From: Petunia secreta
Lineage: Eukaryota > Streptophyta > Magnoliopsida > Solanales > Solanaceae
DNA length: 64,000 nucleotides
Direction of reading: 5' to 3'
Assembly: GCA_029990175.1 (NCBI GenBank)
Contig: JARKIP010000544.1
Span: forward strand, 1-64,000
Shown here: one piece after another, positions 34,141-45,160 of the stretch
Layout of the letters: every line of letters starts with the position of its first letter
Numbering within the stretch: the first letter of the stretch is position 1
Translations under genes and position numbers: made by a program
The notes under the pieces: model-generated
What the model was told of the DNA's origin: nothing
Seen by the model: only the letters and a program-made list of their open reading frames with translations
Database searches by the model: none

Positions 34141-34470
34141 GCTCTAGCATAAAAGGAAATGTGGTAGTAGGCCCAAGTCGAGGGAATGACATAAGAGATC
34201 GTGAGGCGGAAGCTCAAATCCGATACAGAGAATTCATGTTAAAGGCTGTTAAAATGGACAAATAAAACAAAGAAGAGATCGAAGTGTGGAGAAAACGTAC
34301 ATTAAAGTTAGAGGAAAAGATAGAGGTGTTGGAGACGAAACTTGAACAATGAAATCCGAAGTGTGCAGAGGTGGACATTTTACACTTGGAGCGGCTAAAG
34401 GATACCTAACCAAAGCTATGGAAAAAGTTAAGGAGATTACACGAGAAGCAAAGAGAGCCAGGCTGGAGTA
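34141..34470 (+). pseudogene. Element T ORF1a, 3' part after element C
   Basis: The frame that ends KVGY before 30178 resumes here (ALA, then stop). A Lys/Glu-rich, probably coiled-coil stretch follows (KAMEKVKEITREAKRARLE near 34420) in several frames. Confidence 0.6.
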
Positions 34471-34822
34471 GGAGCGTGCTGCCTAGTCAAGTGTCATTTT
34501 CATTTTCATTTGTATTTTTATTTCCAAAAGTCATTATGTACCGAATTGATTTTGGAATTTATGAGAATAATTGGCAACAAAATGCGCATTTGCTTTCCTT
34601 GCATCATGACACCTTAGGAAGGCTATATGTCCTTGGCACGTTATGGTCCATTAATAAACCTACGTCCAAATGTCGAAAGGGTTCTTAAACTGAAAAATGA
34701 CAAAATTGCATCTTTGCATGGATTCTAAGAAATGTTTTCGCAAAATATTGATTGTTTGTCTAAGTATGCTCAAGATTATAAGAATGTTTTGATCTTTACC
34801 TTTTCTTGTTTGTTTTCAGACT
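34471..34822 (+). other. Element T spacer between ORF1a and ORF1b
   Basis: It is AT-rich with no coding signal. It ends in CTTGTTTGTTTTCAG at 34819, a strong splice-acceptor-like site 3 nt before the ORF1b ATG. Confidence 0.6.
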
Positions 34823-35614
34823 ATGGCTGCAATAGGTACACTTCAATTCGAGATTGTTTCCCGAGCTCCTCATTTGATCCGACTCTGGTGGGAAGGATTG
34901 GCTGTTGTTAGCAAGGTTCATGTTCAAAAGGTGGCGGGAGAGCTGGTGGCTCTCAAGGCTTACACTGCCATGCATGGTTTAGTCGAGGCCGCCACACATT
35001 TCTGGGACTATAAAAGGGCGGTATTTCATTTCAATGGTTTGGAGTTGGCACCGATGTTGGAAGAATTAGGAGGACTAGCAGGGTTAGAGCCTGGACCCAA
35101 GACCCTGATTTATCCTCGAGATGTGGACCCTAAGGAATTCATTCAATTGTTGAGCGCTCCTTACGATCCATATGTTGAGGAGTACATGATGGAAAAGTCA
35201 CTCTGGAGTACCTGTATTCTAGATTTGGCGATGCAACCCTTAGGAGATTCAAGATTGGGAGTGGACTGAGTCAAATGCTTTCATCGTTGCTTTTCTAGGG
35301 AGCATGGTTTTTCCTGAGAAAGAAGGAAAGATCGACATAAGGCTAGGAAGAGTGGTAGAGGAATTACGCAAAGGCGCTCACAAGCGTCAAGTGAGTTTGG
35401 TTCCAATGATATTGGGGGAAATTGATAGGGCTCTAACAAAATATAGAAGAGGAGGAGACTTCTTTAAAGGGTGCAATCTTTTGCTGAAAATATGGTTGAA
35501 AGAACATTTGCACACTGTCCCTACCAGCCCAATAGCACAAAGGTCGTCAAGGGAAGGAGGCATTCGTTCACATAGCACCCGCATGGCTGGAACAACAGTG
35601 TGGGAGGACCCTGC
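34823..35614 (+). pseudogene. Element T ORF1b, DUF7745-like, 5' part
   Basis: The start ATG is at 34823. A 148-codon open stretch holds FEIVSRAPHLIRLWWEGL, THFWDYKRAVFHFNGLELA and PTLEE-like LEELGGLAG. After a TGA at 35267 it continues in a second frame with MVFPEKEGKIDIRLGRVVEE, then FKGCNLLLKIWLKEHL. The resemblance to ORF1a (QGCNLLLQAWFKEHL) is clear, so the two ORFs are diverged tandem copies. Element K interrupts it at 35615 after WEDPA. Confidence 0.78.
35610..35614. repeat. Target-site duplication of element K (CCTGC)
   Basis: The second copy is at 50594-50598. It was found by setting the LTR end one base outside the mutated terminus (CGGTGCAGG here, GGGTGCAAG at the 5' LTR, TGGTGCAAG in F2). 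Confidence 0.82.
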
Positions 35615-36315
35615 CGGTGCAGGCAAAATCCAAAGGCTAAGCTTAACACGAAGAATATGCGGAAATAACAATGAAATATAGATAGAAGCAAGACAGATCT
35701 TGCTTCGATTTAAAAGTACATTGAGGAACTTGTCTCAAGCTCGATCGTCCCAGAGTTCAGGACGCACCTATGCTTGCAACAATCTTCTTGCAAATTGAAT
35801 GACCAAGAAGAAAATGTTCAAACGACTCATACCGATTGACACAAGTTCTTTAAAATCCCACACGGGGTTCGGGGTCCATCGGAGACACTCAATAGCAACT
35901 GCTATGTTTGATCATTCAACAACTACTGGTTACTTACAATGAAATGTAAATGAGTATTTATAGACTATGCTAGGGCTAAAACAGTAAACGGTCACAAATG
36001 ACCAATAATAACAAGCCACGCAGGGCTGAGTAAGTGAGTGTTCGGCAGCTTTGGCTTCGGTGCTTGGTGCTTGCTCGAACACATTCATTATCAGGCGCTT
36101 ACAGCGCCAAGAGTTGGTGTTCGGTCATTTTGTCCTCGGGCACAAATCTAATGATGTAGCCTTGGGCGCTAGCATTTTTCCACTCTTCTTTCGAACACAA
36201 GTTAATTCCCGACCAAGCCAACTATATGTGCATATCATGTAGCAATTTGGCTTGGCTTCGTATCATTGGCCTCGGTGGATTGTCAAGCACTTGATCAGCA
36301 CTTCGGGCTGCATCA
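35615..36315 (-). repeat. 3' LTR of element K
   Basis: 701 nt. On the minus strand it starts TGATGCAGCCCG. It encodes the K pol tail PMIRSQAKLL in U3. It differs from the 719-nt 5' LTR by scattered changes and small gaps. Confidence 0.9.
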
Positions 36316-36328
36316 TCCTCCCCTTCTT
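36316..36328 (-). other. Polypurine tract of element K
   Basis: On the minus strand it reads AAGAAGGGGAGGA, adjacent to the LTR. Confidence 0.88.
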
Positions 36329-36721
36329 GAAAAGATTTCATCCTCAAAATCGCTTCAACATCTTTCCCCAGTACTTGGCCTACAACACAAGGAGTTAAGT
36401 CAGCAACATTGAAGGTGTTGGACACGTTATACTCACCTGGGAGGTCGATCGCATAAGCATTATTGTTAATCTTGCTCAGCACTTGAAATGGACCATCCCC
36501 TCGAGGTGCCAACTTTCCTTTCGTTTGGTTTGGGAATCGCTCTCTTCGGAAGTGAACCCAAACCCAATCTCCCTTCTTCAAGTCCAACTTCTTTCGCCCC
36601 TTGTTCTTTTTCAATGCCACTTTGGCATAAGCTTCCTCAAGATTCTTCTTTGTCTTGGCATGCAACTCGAGCAAAGCTTTGGCTCGGTGAGTACCTTCAA
36701 AATCAATAACAATATCTCGAG
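36316..36721 (-). pseudogene. Element K integrase C-terminal part
   Basis: Minus-strand reading starts at LPRDIVIDFEGTHRAKALLE, then KKNLEEAYAKVA, FRRERFPNQTKGKLAPRG and LSKINNNAYAIDLPGEYN, and ends ...EGEDDAA. It runs on into the LTR. It is open from the G boundary to 36222. The first ~50 codons of the apparent frame (36857-36722) come from element G's LTR and are not part of the gene. Confidence 0.88.
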
Positions 36722-36726
36722 GCAAT
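36722..36726. repeat. Target-site duplication of element G (GCAAT)
   Basis: The second copy is at 44355-44359. It is exact and lies directly outside TGATGTAGG and GGCATCA. Confidence 0.95.
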
Positions 36727-37473
36727 TGATGTAGGAAATCAAACGCGGAAAGTAAAAGATAAGAACGAGACGTATCTCGATCACAAGTCTCAAGTAGCAA
36801 CGGAGAACTTGTTCCGTTACACCCCGAGAGGAGGTCAAGAACACCTACGCTAGGCAACTACCCTCGAGCTAACGTGAGCACGCAAGTAGAATGGTCGGGG
36901 GAGGGATTGGAATTCATCTAGATCCGCTAGAGGAAGAACAATTCCCAAATTTAAGGTTTGTCATTCAATAAGAGTTCAACTCTTCAACACAAGTGTTTGT
37001 TTTCATCAAAAGGTAAGCTAATGAAAATAGTAAGGCAACTAGCTATTTATAGGTGTTTTTTAGACACCATATGAAAGGTCTAATATGCCCACACTTAGGC
37101 TTAGGAATAAAGGACCACGTAGGGTCAAAATAGTCTTAACATAGCTAGAAAATTCGTGCTTCAGCGATCCGGGCGGTGCGCCCAAGTTTGGGGCGGAGCG
37201 CCCACATTTTGCTCCATTTTGATAAGTGGGGTGGGCTGGGCGGTGCGTCTGAGGTTGGGGCAGTCAGCCTGGCCCCTGTGTTCTCTGGGCGGAGGTGCCT
37301 AAGGTGCAGGCGGGGCGCCTGATTCGCTGGGCTGCTCCCCTTGCACTTTGAGCACCCGGAATGGCTTCCAAACGCTTCCTTCTTCTAGTCCCTTCCTCAC
37401 CAAGTGTAGGTGTACTCCTTGGACCTCCCTAGCTTGGCTCCGAGTGAAGGGTCTCGTGGTTTGCCCGGCATCA
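36727..37473 (-). repeat. 3' LTR of element G
   Basis: 747 nt. On the minus strand it runs TGATGCCGGGC...CTACATCA. The palindrome array is at 37172-37320, and TATAAATA is present as in the 5' copy. Confidence 0.95.
37172..37320 (-). repeat. GC-rich palindrome array in G 3' LTR
   Basis: GGGCGGTGCGCCC, GGGCGGAGCGCCC and AGGCGGGGCGCCT units are seen. Several units that are perfect in the 5' copy are decayed here (for example GGCGGTCCGCC has become GGCAGTCAGCC). Confidence 0.88.
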
Positions 37474-37913
37474 TCCTCCCCTTCTTGAGAAGATTTCGTC
37501 CTCGAAATTGAAGCATTATCATCCACGACCTCTTCATCACCTACATCCATAGGAACCAAGTCACAAACATTGAAAGTATTAGACACTTGATACTCACTTG
37601 GTAAGTCGACCACATAAGCGTTGTTGTTTATCTTTGAGAGCACTTGGAATGGGCCATCTCCACGGGGTGCCAACTTCCCTTTCCTAAGGTTTGGAAACCT
37701 TTCTTTCCGGAAGTGCACCACACATAGTCACCCTTCTTGAGTTCCACCTTCTTGCGTCCCTTGTTTTTCTTGGAGGCTACCTTTGCATAAGCTTCCTCCA
37801 AGTTCTTCTTCGCCTTAGCATGTAGTTCCATCAAAGCCTTGGCTCTAGCTTTACCTTCAAAATGAACAACCATTTCCCTTGGCAAAGGGGTTAGATCAAG
37901 GGGAATCAAGGGG
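37299..37913 (-). pseudogene. Element G integrase C-terminus and LTR-overlapping tail
   Basis: Minus-strand reading gives PLIPLDLTPLPREMVVHFEG, then KKNLEEAYAKVASKKNKGR. A 1-nt loss near 37710 shifts the frame; it then continues HFRKERFPNLRKGKLAPRG, NNNAYVVDLPSEYQVSNTF and ...EGEDDAG. It crosses the polypurine tract at 37486-37474 and continues in the LTR as PFTRSQAREV and VHLHLV to 37299. A few codons are missing at 37914 relative to element E. Confidence 0.9.
37474..37486 (-). other. Polypurine tract of element G
   Basis: On the minus strand it reads AAGAAGGGGAGGA, adjacent to TGATGCCGGG. Confidence 0.9.
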
Positions 37914-38369
37914 TTAAAACTCGAATGGAGTCATACCAATCATCCGATGCACGGTTCGATTGTAGGCAAACTCCATAAGAGGTAGCTTATCTATCCAAGT
38001 CCCACCCTTACCTCGGGTCATGGCTCTAAGAAGAGCACCCAAGGTTCGGTTCACCACTTCGGTTTGCCCATCGGTTTGGGGGTGGTGGGACGTAGAAAAC
38101 AAGAGTTTGGTGCCAAGGGCACCCCATAAACTCCTCCAAAAATGACTTAGGAACTTAGTGTCCCTATCACTCACTATAGTGTGAGGCACACCATGCAATT
38201 TCAAGACATTATCAATAAACAAGGTTGCAACATGTTGTGCATCATCACATTTTCGACATGGAATGAAATGAGCCATTTTGGAGAACCTATCCACAACAAC
38301 ATAAATGCTATCGTAGCCCCCCCAGTCCTTGGTAATCACATCACAAAATCCATCGAGATATCCAACCAT
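37914..38369 (-). pseudogene. Element G integrase core
   Basis: An open stretch of 151 codons has [32 protein letters not shown] and [13 protein letters not shown] (the second Asp and the Glu of the catalytic triad). The first Asp (DISMDF) lies in the upstream frame, so a small indel at about 38336 separates them. Confidence 0.9.
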
Positions 38370-40480
38370 GGACTAGTAGGTACGGGGAGTGGGGTATACA
38401 AACCATGGGGGTTCGACTTGGACTTAGCAACCTTGCATTCAAGACAAGAGTTGCAAAGTCTCTCAACATGGGTCCCCATTTTTTGCCAATGGAATTGTTC
38501 CCGTAGTATGGCCAAGGTTTTGTCCCTACCAAAGTGACCCATGAGTCCTCCACAATGTGCCTCTTGCACAAGCAATTCCCTCCATGAGGACTCGGGTATG
38601 CACACTTTACCATTCTTAAAGATATATCCACTAACCCATTGGTATTTCTCAACTCTCTCCCCCTTTTCTAGAGCTTCATGGATGCTCTTGAGCTTCGGGT
38701 CATGAGCATACATCAATTTAATGCTCTCAAAACCCATAAGCTTAGAGGTGAGAGTGGTGGCTAGAGCGAACTTTCTAGAAAGCGCATCCGCCACAACATT
38801 GTCCTTCCCTTTCTTGTATTGAATCACATAGGGAAATGACTCAATGAATTCAACCCACTTGGCATGCCTCTTATTGAGCTTCTCTTGGCCTCTCAAATGC
38901 TTGAGTGACTCATGGTCACTCTTGATTACAAACTCACGGGGCCAAAGATAGTGTTGCCAATGGGCAAGGGCTCTCACAAGGGCATACAACTCCTTGTCAT
39001 ATGTAGAATAATTCAAGGAGGCCCCTTTCAATTTCTCACTAAAGTAGGCGATGGGTTTGCTATCTTGCATTAAAACACCACCAATTCCTACCCCCGAGGC
39101 ATCACATTCAACCTCAAATGCCTTTCCGAAGTCGGGCAATTGCAATAGAGGGGCGGTACTCAACCTACTTTTCAACTCATGGAAGGCCTTCTCTTGAGGC
39201 TCTCCCCAAACAAAAGGTTGGTCTTTCTTCACCAACTCGATGAGTGGAGCGGCGATGGAGCTAAAGTCTTTCACAAATCGCCGATAAAAGCTAGCAAGAC
39301 CATGAAAGCTCCTCACTTGAGTCACGGTAGTAGGAGTAGGCCAATCACGTATGGCCTCTACCTTAGACTCATCCACCTCCACTCCTTGGGCACTCACAAC
39401 AAACCCAAGGAAGACTACCTTCTCAACACCAAAGGCACACTTTTTAAAATTAGCATAGAGCTTTTCGGCTCTCAACTTTTCAAGCACTAGCCTAAGGTGA
39501 TCAACATGGTCGTCTATTGATTTGCTATAGATCAATATATCGTCAAAGTAGACGACCACAAACTTGTTGATGAATGGCTTTAGAACATGGTTCATTAGCC
39601 TCATAAAGGTGCTAGGTGCATTGGAGAGCCCAAAGGGCATCACCAACCATTCATAGAGACCAAATTTGGTCTTGAATGCGGTTTTCCATTCATCCCCGGG
39701 TTTCATCCGGATTTGATGGTAGCCAGACCTAAGGTCAATTTTGCTAAACACACATGAACCACTCAATTCATCTAACATATCATCAAGTCGGGGAATGGGA
39801 TGACGGTACTTTATCGTTATTTTGTTCACGGCCCGACAATCAACGCACATTCTCCAAGTGCCGTCCTTTTTGGGAGCAAGGATCACGGGTTTGGCACAAG
39901 GACTCAAGCTCTCCCTCACCAAGCCCTTAGTGAGCAATTCATCAACTTGCCTTTGCAATTCTCTTGCGTCATCCGGATTGCTCCTATAGGTCGGCTTGTT
40001 TGGGATTTGAGATCCCGGGACAAAGTCTATTTGATGTTCAATACCCCTCAAAGGAGGCAATCCATCCGGCATCTCATCCGAGAACATATCCTCAAAGTCC
40101 TTCAAGACATTCTCAAACACACTAGGCAAAGGGTTAAAAGAAAAATCACAATTAGAGTTTAGGATCATACCTTTGTGCACTAGGCATAGGAGAAACTTGA
40201 TGCCATCATTTCCTTTTAGAATCTCGCCCGGTTGCATCATGGCACAAATGCCACCGGTAGAAGAAGAAGGTGGGATTGCCACCATGCTTTTTGACAAAGG
40301 GCTAGTCTCAATGATTGACTTTGCCTTTGCCACCTCCCTCAACTCCCTCATTCTATTGTAGTCATCACTCACTTGTTTGTGAGTTAGGGGCTTCAACACA
40401 AATTTCCTCCCTTCATGTTGGAGCGTGTAAGTGTTGACACGCTCATCATGGACCGCTTGTCGATCAAATTGCCAAGGCCT
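38336..40480 (-). pseudogene. Element G reverse transcriptase, RNase H and integrase N-terminus
   Basis: One open stretch of 687 codons (40399-38336) includes the protease-RT linker ([10 protein letters not shown]), [43 protein letters not shown] and catalytic YFDD (39550-39539). RNase H follows ([40 protein letters not shown]), then the integrase zinc region ([12 protein letters not shown]...[11 protein letters not shown]). This is the most complete RT-RNase H in the window. A TGA at about 40481, where relatives have GGA (Gly of LLFGRPW), separates it from the protease. Confidence 0.95.
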
Positions 40481-40960
40481 TCAAAAGAGAAGGTGGCAAG
40501 CTTGCATGGGCACAACGTCGAACAAGTGTTCATCAACATAACTACCCATTTTGAACTTGATCATTGCCTGCTTCACTACCTTTAGCTCCCCACATTCACT
40601 AAGCCATTGCAATCGATATGGCTTGGGATGCTTCACGGTAGGCAACTTCAATTGGGTTATAAGAGATTGACTCACAACATTAGCACAACTCCCGGAGTCA
40701 ATGATCATAGAGCATACAACACCCTTAACACGACACCTAGCATGGAAAAAGGTTTTCCCTTTGCAAGGTCTCACCATCCTCCACAATCATAGCTCCTAGG
40801 CTCCTCCTCACAACTAGAAAAGTATGAGGCTCCTCATCCTCCACCGTGTCATCTAGATCATCCTCCTCTACTCCCTCATCTCTCTCTACACCCTCATCAT
40901 CCTCCGGTTCACTCTTTTGTTCATATACATTTTCAGCAACAAGAACCATGGTCCTCTTCG
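40481..40960 (-). pseudogene. Element G protease
   Basis: An acidic linker (DDEGVERDEGVEEDD) and FLVVRRSLGAMI lead to a frame slip in a T run near 40755, then MIIDSGSCANVV (Asp codon 40699-40697), ITQLKLPTVKHPKPYRLQWL and VPMQACHLLF, then TGA. Confidence 0.9.
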
Positions 40961-42385
40961 TAGGACACTCCTTAGCAAAGTGTCCATACCCCTTGCATTT
41001 GTGACATTGAATGGAAGAAGAAGTAGGAGTATTCAATTGGGTTTTAGAATTACCTCCCACATTGGGTGTGTACTTCTCAAACGGCTTCTTCACATCTTTG
41101 CTAGCACTTGCTCCACTAGGGCCACTTGCATTTGTGAACTTGGCATTGGGAGTAGGATTTTTCCAATCCTTTGACTTGTTCATGGAGGTAGAAGTGTTGC
41201 TCTTGTAACGGTTGGACTTCTCTTTCTCAAGCCATTGCTCGGCTTGGATAGCGGTATCAAGAACTTCTTGGAGTGAAAGATAAGCATGCAATCTCAATTG
41301 TGAAGCTATGCCATAGCTCAAACCATTCATGAAACGGTTCACGGCTTGCTCTTCATCTTTGGTGTCCATATCTAAGGCCATTCGAGTTCTTTCAAACTCA
41401 TCAAAATATTCATGCACCGTTTTGACACCTTGCTTCAACTCATAAAGTTTCTTGAGTTGCTCTTGCCGATATCTAGGAGTGATGTACTTGATACTCATGA
41501 TACCCTTCAAGTCATTCCAACCCACAATCACGGGAACCCCCGCTCTCCTCCTTGATCTCTTGACGGATTCCCACCAAGTAGATGCATAGGATTCAAAGGA
41601 TGAAATAGCATAGGTACCTTTCTTCTCATCGGTCATCTCATTTGTGTCAAACAATCTTTCCATGTGTAGCACCCATTCAATATAAGCCGCCGGATCACAT
41701 TCCCTTTAAAGGTTGGGAGATTAAGCTTCACACTATTGATGTTGGTGTTGTCACGACCCCCACGGAAAGGCTCCGGTTGGCCCCCATAGTGATCTTCATT
41801 CACACCATACTCCCTCCTCGCATTCCCTCCAACATAACCCATAGGTGGCCCTCGACCTCGGCCCCTACCTCTATCCACATTTCGACCCCAATGCATACCT
41901 CGCCTTGGTTGAAATTGATCATCAAACCCATACATATCATCACCATAATCGGCTTCCTCCCCTTCTTGAGCTTCATCGGCTTGCTCAAGAGGTTGCACAT
42001 TTCGGATGGGCCTTGGTAGTGGAATGTTTCTTGGGGGGTTATCCAAGATACGGGGAATGCCCGTTCGTTGGGTATTGCCCAACACTTGATCAAGTCTCTC
42101 TCGTTCCTCCTTTGCCCGTTGTTGATTGAGCAATTCAATGACATGGCTAACTTGCTCCGGAGTGAAGTTAGGAGTACTTGAGACTTCAACCGGGACACTC
42201 GGGGTTCCTTTCTCGGCTTGGACACTCGGGGTCCCTTTCTCCGAGGGGACATTAGAAGTCCCTTGCTCAACTAGAGCACTAGAGTTCACCCGCTCGAGGC
42301 TTTCAATCCTCAAGTGCATACTATCCAATTTGGCGAGGATAGTAGCAGGGGCACTCTTTGCAAAATCATCTCCTTCGGAAGACAT
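40961..42385 (-). pseudogene. Element G gag
   Basis: The start ATG (42385-42383) follows the TGTAGGTACA acceptor-like site. The protein begins MSSEGDDFAKSAPATILAKL, with SVQAEKGTPS repeats, an Arg/Gly-rich RGRGRGPP stretch, then a 1-nt loss near 41700. The capsid part continues in the next frame (FDTNEMTDEKKGTYAI, ESYASTWWESV, NGLSYGIASQLRLH) to the intact zinc knuckle CHKCKGYGHFAKEC. Only the one frameshift breaks gag proper. Confidence 0.92.
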
Positions 42386-43587
42386 TGTACCTACACAAGT
42401 AACAAACGTTAGAAAACAACCTCACACACTCCCTCACTTGAGATCACTCGGCTCTCTCGTATAGTGACGATGGGTATTTCACTCGACTTGTGGTTCCAAA
42501 GCTTCACGTAGATGAATAGAAATTCCTCAACTCAACCAAAATATTCACGAGTCAAGCACACTCCGGGGTGAGTGGACTTAATAGGACTCAATGAAAGCTA
42601 GGCACTTTGAAGTGAGGACTAGAACCAAAAGAAACTACGAGTCTTCTTTGGATTTCTACTCTCCAACTATGGCACGAATCACCTAAAGCAATGAAGGATT
42701 AGTGTTAATTAAGTAGATAGATTACTTAGATCAACACTAATTAGAGGTTAGGCAACAAAGAAACAAGTAATCCTAGAAGAAACTACCCGTTTCCCAAGTT
42801 TCAGGGCTCAGGCGGAGCGCCCAGTGAAGTGGGGCGGAGCGCCTGGCAAAATTGGTCAGTGAGGTCGGGCAGGCGGGGCGCCTGGAGCAAGAACAGTTCG
42901 GGCGGAGCGCCCAAGGTCTAGGCGGGGCGCCTGGACGAAGAACAACCTGGGTTTCCAACAACGTGTTCTTCGATTTCAACCCAACTTTTTGGTCGATTCC
43001 AACGTGTTCTTCCCAAATTCGAAGTACCCGAAGTTGTATTTTGGTATAACCACCAAACCCCAATGATTTTCACACCGAACCAAGCAACAAACAAAGAACA
43101 ATCATGATTCAAGTTTCAAGTTGGGTTTTCTCAAATTTTCAAAAGGGTCAAAAAGGTGGGTTTCGATTCTTCAAGATCAATGTTATACAACTCCGATTCA
43201 CACCAAATTTGTTGCAAATGGTTTGTTTTCAAAAATAGATCAATCCCCGGCAATCAAATCCAAAACCCCATTAACACACAACCCAAAATCAATCAATTTT
43301 CTCAAGAACAAGGGTTTGGTAGGGTTTAAGGAAAATTGGGGTTTCAATTTTTCAAACTTCACCAATCCAAGTAATTTTGGTACCCAAGCAACGGGAATTC
43401 AATCACAATCAAGAATCCATAACACCCATATCAAGAATCACAAACACCACAAAGTTATGCCAATTTTTGAATTTTTCGATTTTTTTGTAATTTTCTTTTT
43501 TCCCAATAACTTCAACAACAAGAAAACTAAAAGAAGATACTAGGCACGAAGAATCAAGGGTCGGGGTTCGTAGGAACGATACCCGAA
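42386..43587 (-). other. Untranslated leader of element G
   Basis: 1.2 kb without coding signal. A palindrome array is at 42809-42933. Acceptor-like TTGTGTAG precedes gag. A donor-like TGCCTAG|TATCTT lies near the primer site, at the place corresponding to the donor-like site of C and E. Confidence 0.72.
42809..42933 (-). repeat. GC-rich palindrome array in G leader
   Basis: AGGCGGAGCGCCC, GGGCGGAGCGCCT and AGGCGGGGCGCCT units are close to those of its own LTR. Confidence 0.87.
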
Positions 43588-43605
43588 CCTTGCTGTGATA
43601 CCAAA
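43588..43605 (-). other. Primer-binding site of element G
   Basis: On the minus strand it reads TTTGGTATCACAGCAAGG, one change from TGGTATCAGAGC. Confidence 0.9.
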
Positions 43606-43922
43606 TGATGTAGGAAATCAAACGCGGAAAGTAAAAGATAAGAACGAGACGTATCTCGATCACAAGTCTCAAGTAGCAACGGAGAACTTGTTCCGTTACA
43701 CCCCGAGAGGAGGTCAAGAACACCTACGCTAGGCAACTACCCTCGAGCTAACGTGAGCACGCAAGTAGAATGGTCGGGGGAGGGATTGGAATTCATCTAG
43801 ATCTGCTAGAGGAAGAACAATTCCCAAATTCAAGGTTTGTCATTCAATAAGAGTTCAACTCTTCAACACAAGTGTTTGTTTTCATCAAAAGGTAAGCTAA
43901 TGAAAATAGTAAGGCAACTAGC

Positions 43923-43930
43923 TATTTATA
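43923..43930 (-). promoter_or_regulatory. TATA box of element G
   Basis: TATAAATA on the minus strand in the 5' LTR, downstream of the palindrome array. Confidence 0.7.
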
Positions 43931-44050
43931 GGTGTTTTTTAGACACCATATGAAAGGTCTAATATGCCCACACTTAGGCTTAGGAATAAAGGACCACGTA
44001 GGGTCAAAATAGTCTTAACATAGCTAGAAAAAATTCGTGCTTCAGCGATC

Positions 44051-44201
44051 CGGGCGGTGCGCCCAAGTTTGGGGCGGAGCGCCCACATTTTGCTCTATTT
44101 TGATCAGTGGGGTGGGCTGGGCGGTGCGCCTGAGGGTGGGGCGGTCCGCCTGGCCCCTGTCTTCTCTAGGCGGAGGCGCCTAAGGTGCAGGCGGGGCGCC
44201 T
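44051..44201 (-). repeat. GC-rich palindrome array in G 5' LTR
   Basis: Units include GGGCGGTGCGCCC, GGGCGGAGCGCCC, GGGCGGTCCGCC, AGGCGGAGGCGCC and AGGCGGGGCGCCT. They are better kept than in the 3' copy. Confidence 0.9.
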
Positions 44202-44359
44202 GGTTCGCTGGGCTGCTCCTCTTGCACTTTGAGCACCCGGAATGGCTTCCAAACGCTTCCTTCTTCTAGTCCCTTCCTCACCAAGTGTAGGTGTACTCCT
44301 TGGACCTCCCTAGCTTGGCTCCGAGTGAAGGGTCTCGTGGTTTGCCCGGCATCAGCAAT

Positions 44360-45160
44360 AGGGTTAGATAGAGTGGAATTAAAGGATTAAAGTCGTACAC
44401 ACACTAGAACGGGGTCATATTTATCATTCGATGCGCCGTTCGGTTGTATGCAAACTCCATCATGGGCAAACAATCAACCCAGTTTCCGACCTTGCCTTTG
44501 GTCATTGCACGAAGCAAAGATCCCAAGGTTCGGCTAACTACCTCGGTCTGTCCATCAGTCTGAGGATGGTGAGACGTCGAGAATAGTAGTTATGTGCCGA
44601 GGGCATACCACAAACATTTCCAAAAATGACTCAAGAATTTCGAGTCTCAATCACTCACAATTGTATGTGGCACACCATGCAATTTTAACACATGAGCAAT
44701 AAACAAAGAAGCAAAATGTTGTGCACAATCGCATTTCTTGCAAGGAACAAAGTGAGCCATTTTGAAAAATCGATCCACGACAACGAAGATGCTATCATTT
44801 CTTCCCCCCGACCTGAACCCTAAGAAAAGTCCATGGATATATCAACCTAAGGTCGATCAGGCACAGGTAACGGGGTATACAAACCATGAGGGTTGGACTT
44901 TGATTTAGTTTCTTGCAAACGAGACAAGTGTTGGAAAGCTTTTCCACATCTCGTCGCATTTTTTGCCAATGGAACTGCTCGGTTAAGATACCAAGAGTTT
45001 TGTCGAAATCGAAGTGTCCCATCAAGCCTTTGGAGTGAGCTTCTCGAACCAAGAGCTCTCTCCACGATGACACGGGCACACAAACCCTCCCATTCTTGAA
45101 GAGGTAGCCATTGTGCCACTGATATTTCTCAACCCTTCGGCCACTCAAGACTGCATCACG
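44360..45160 (-). pseudogene. Element K integrase N-terminal and core part
   Basis: Minus-strand reading shows [20 protein letters not shown] and CLVCKK (zinc region), then a frame slip, VVVDRFF, CDSRL-like SDxDSKF remnants and [17 protein letters not shown] text near 44550. Stops lie at about 44640 and 44790. It is cut at 44360 by the duplicated target site of element G and resumes at 36721. Confidence 0.85.

Larger units (their letters stand above)
36727..44354 (-). mobile_element. Element G: complete, young Ty3/gypsy element
   Basis: 7,628 nt. On the minus strand: 5' LTR (44354-43606), primer site, leader, gag, protease, RT, RNase H, integrase, polypurine tract and 3' LTR (37473-36727). 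By hand the LTRs differ by about 13 substitutions and one 2-nt gap (about 98% identical). RT-RNase H is open. Gag has two frameshifts, the protease-RT linker one nonsense codon, and integrase three frameshifts, so it is defective despite its youth. It is the innermost layer of the nest. Confidence 0.95.
43606..44354 (-). repeat. 5' LTR of element G
   Basis: 749 nt; it pairs with 36727-37473. The only length difference is AAAAAA against AAAA near 44030. Confidence 0.95.

Noticed and set aside
36722..36857. Open frame extending from element K integrase into element G LTR
   Set aside because: The first ~50 codons come from G's LTR; the joint is the insertion border and the frame is open by chance.
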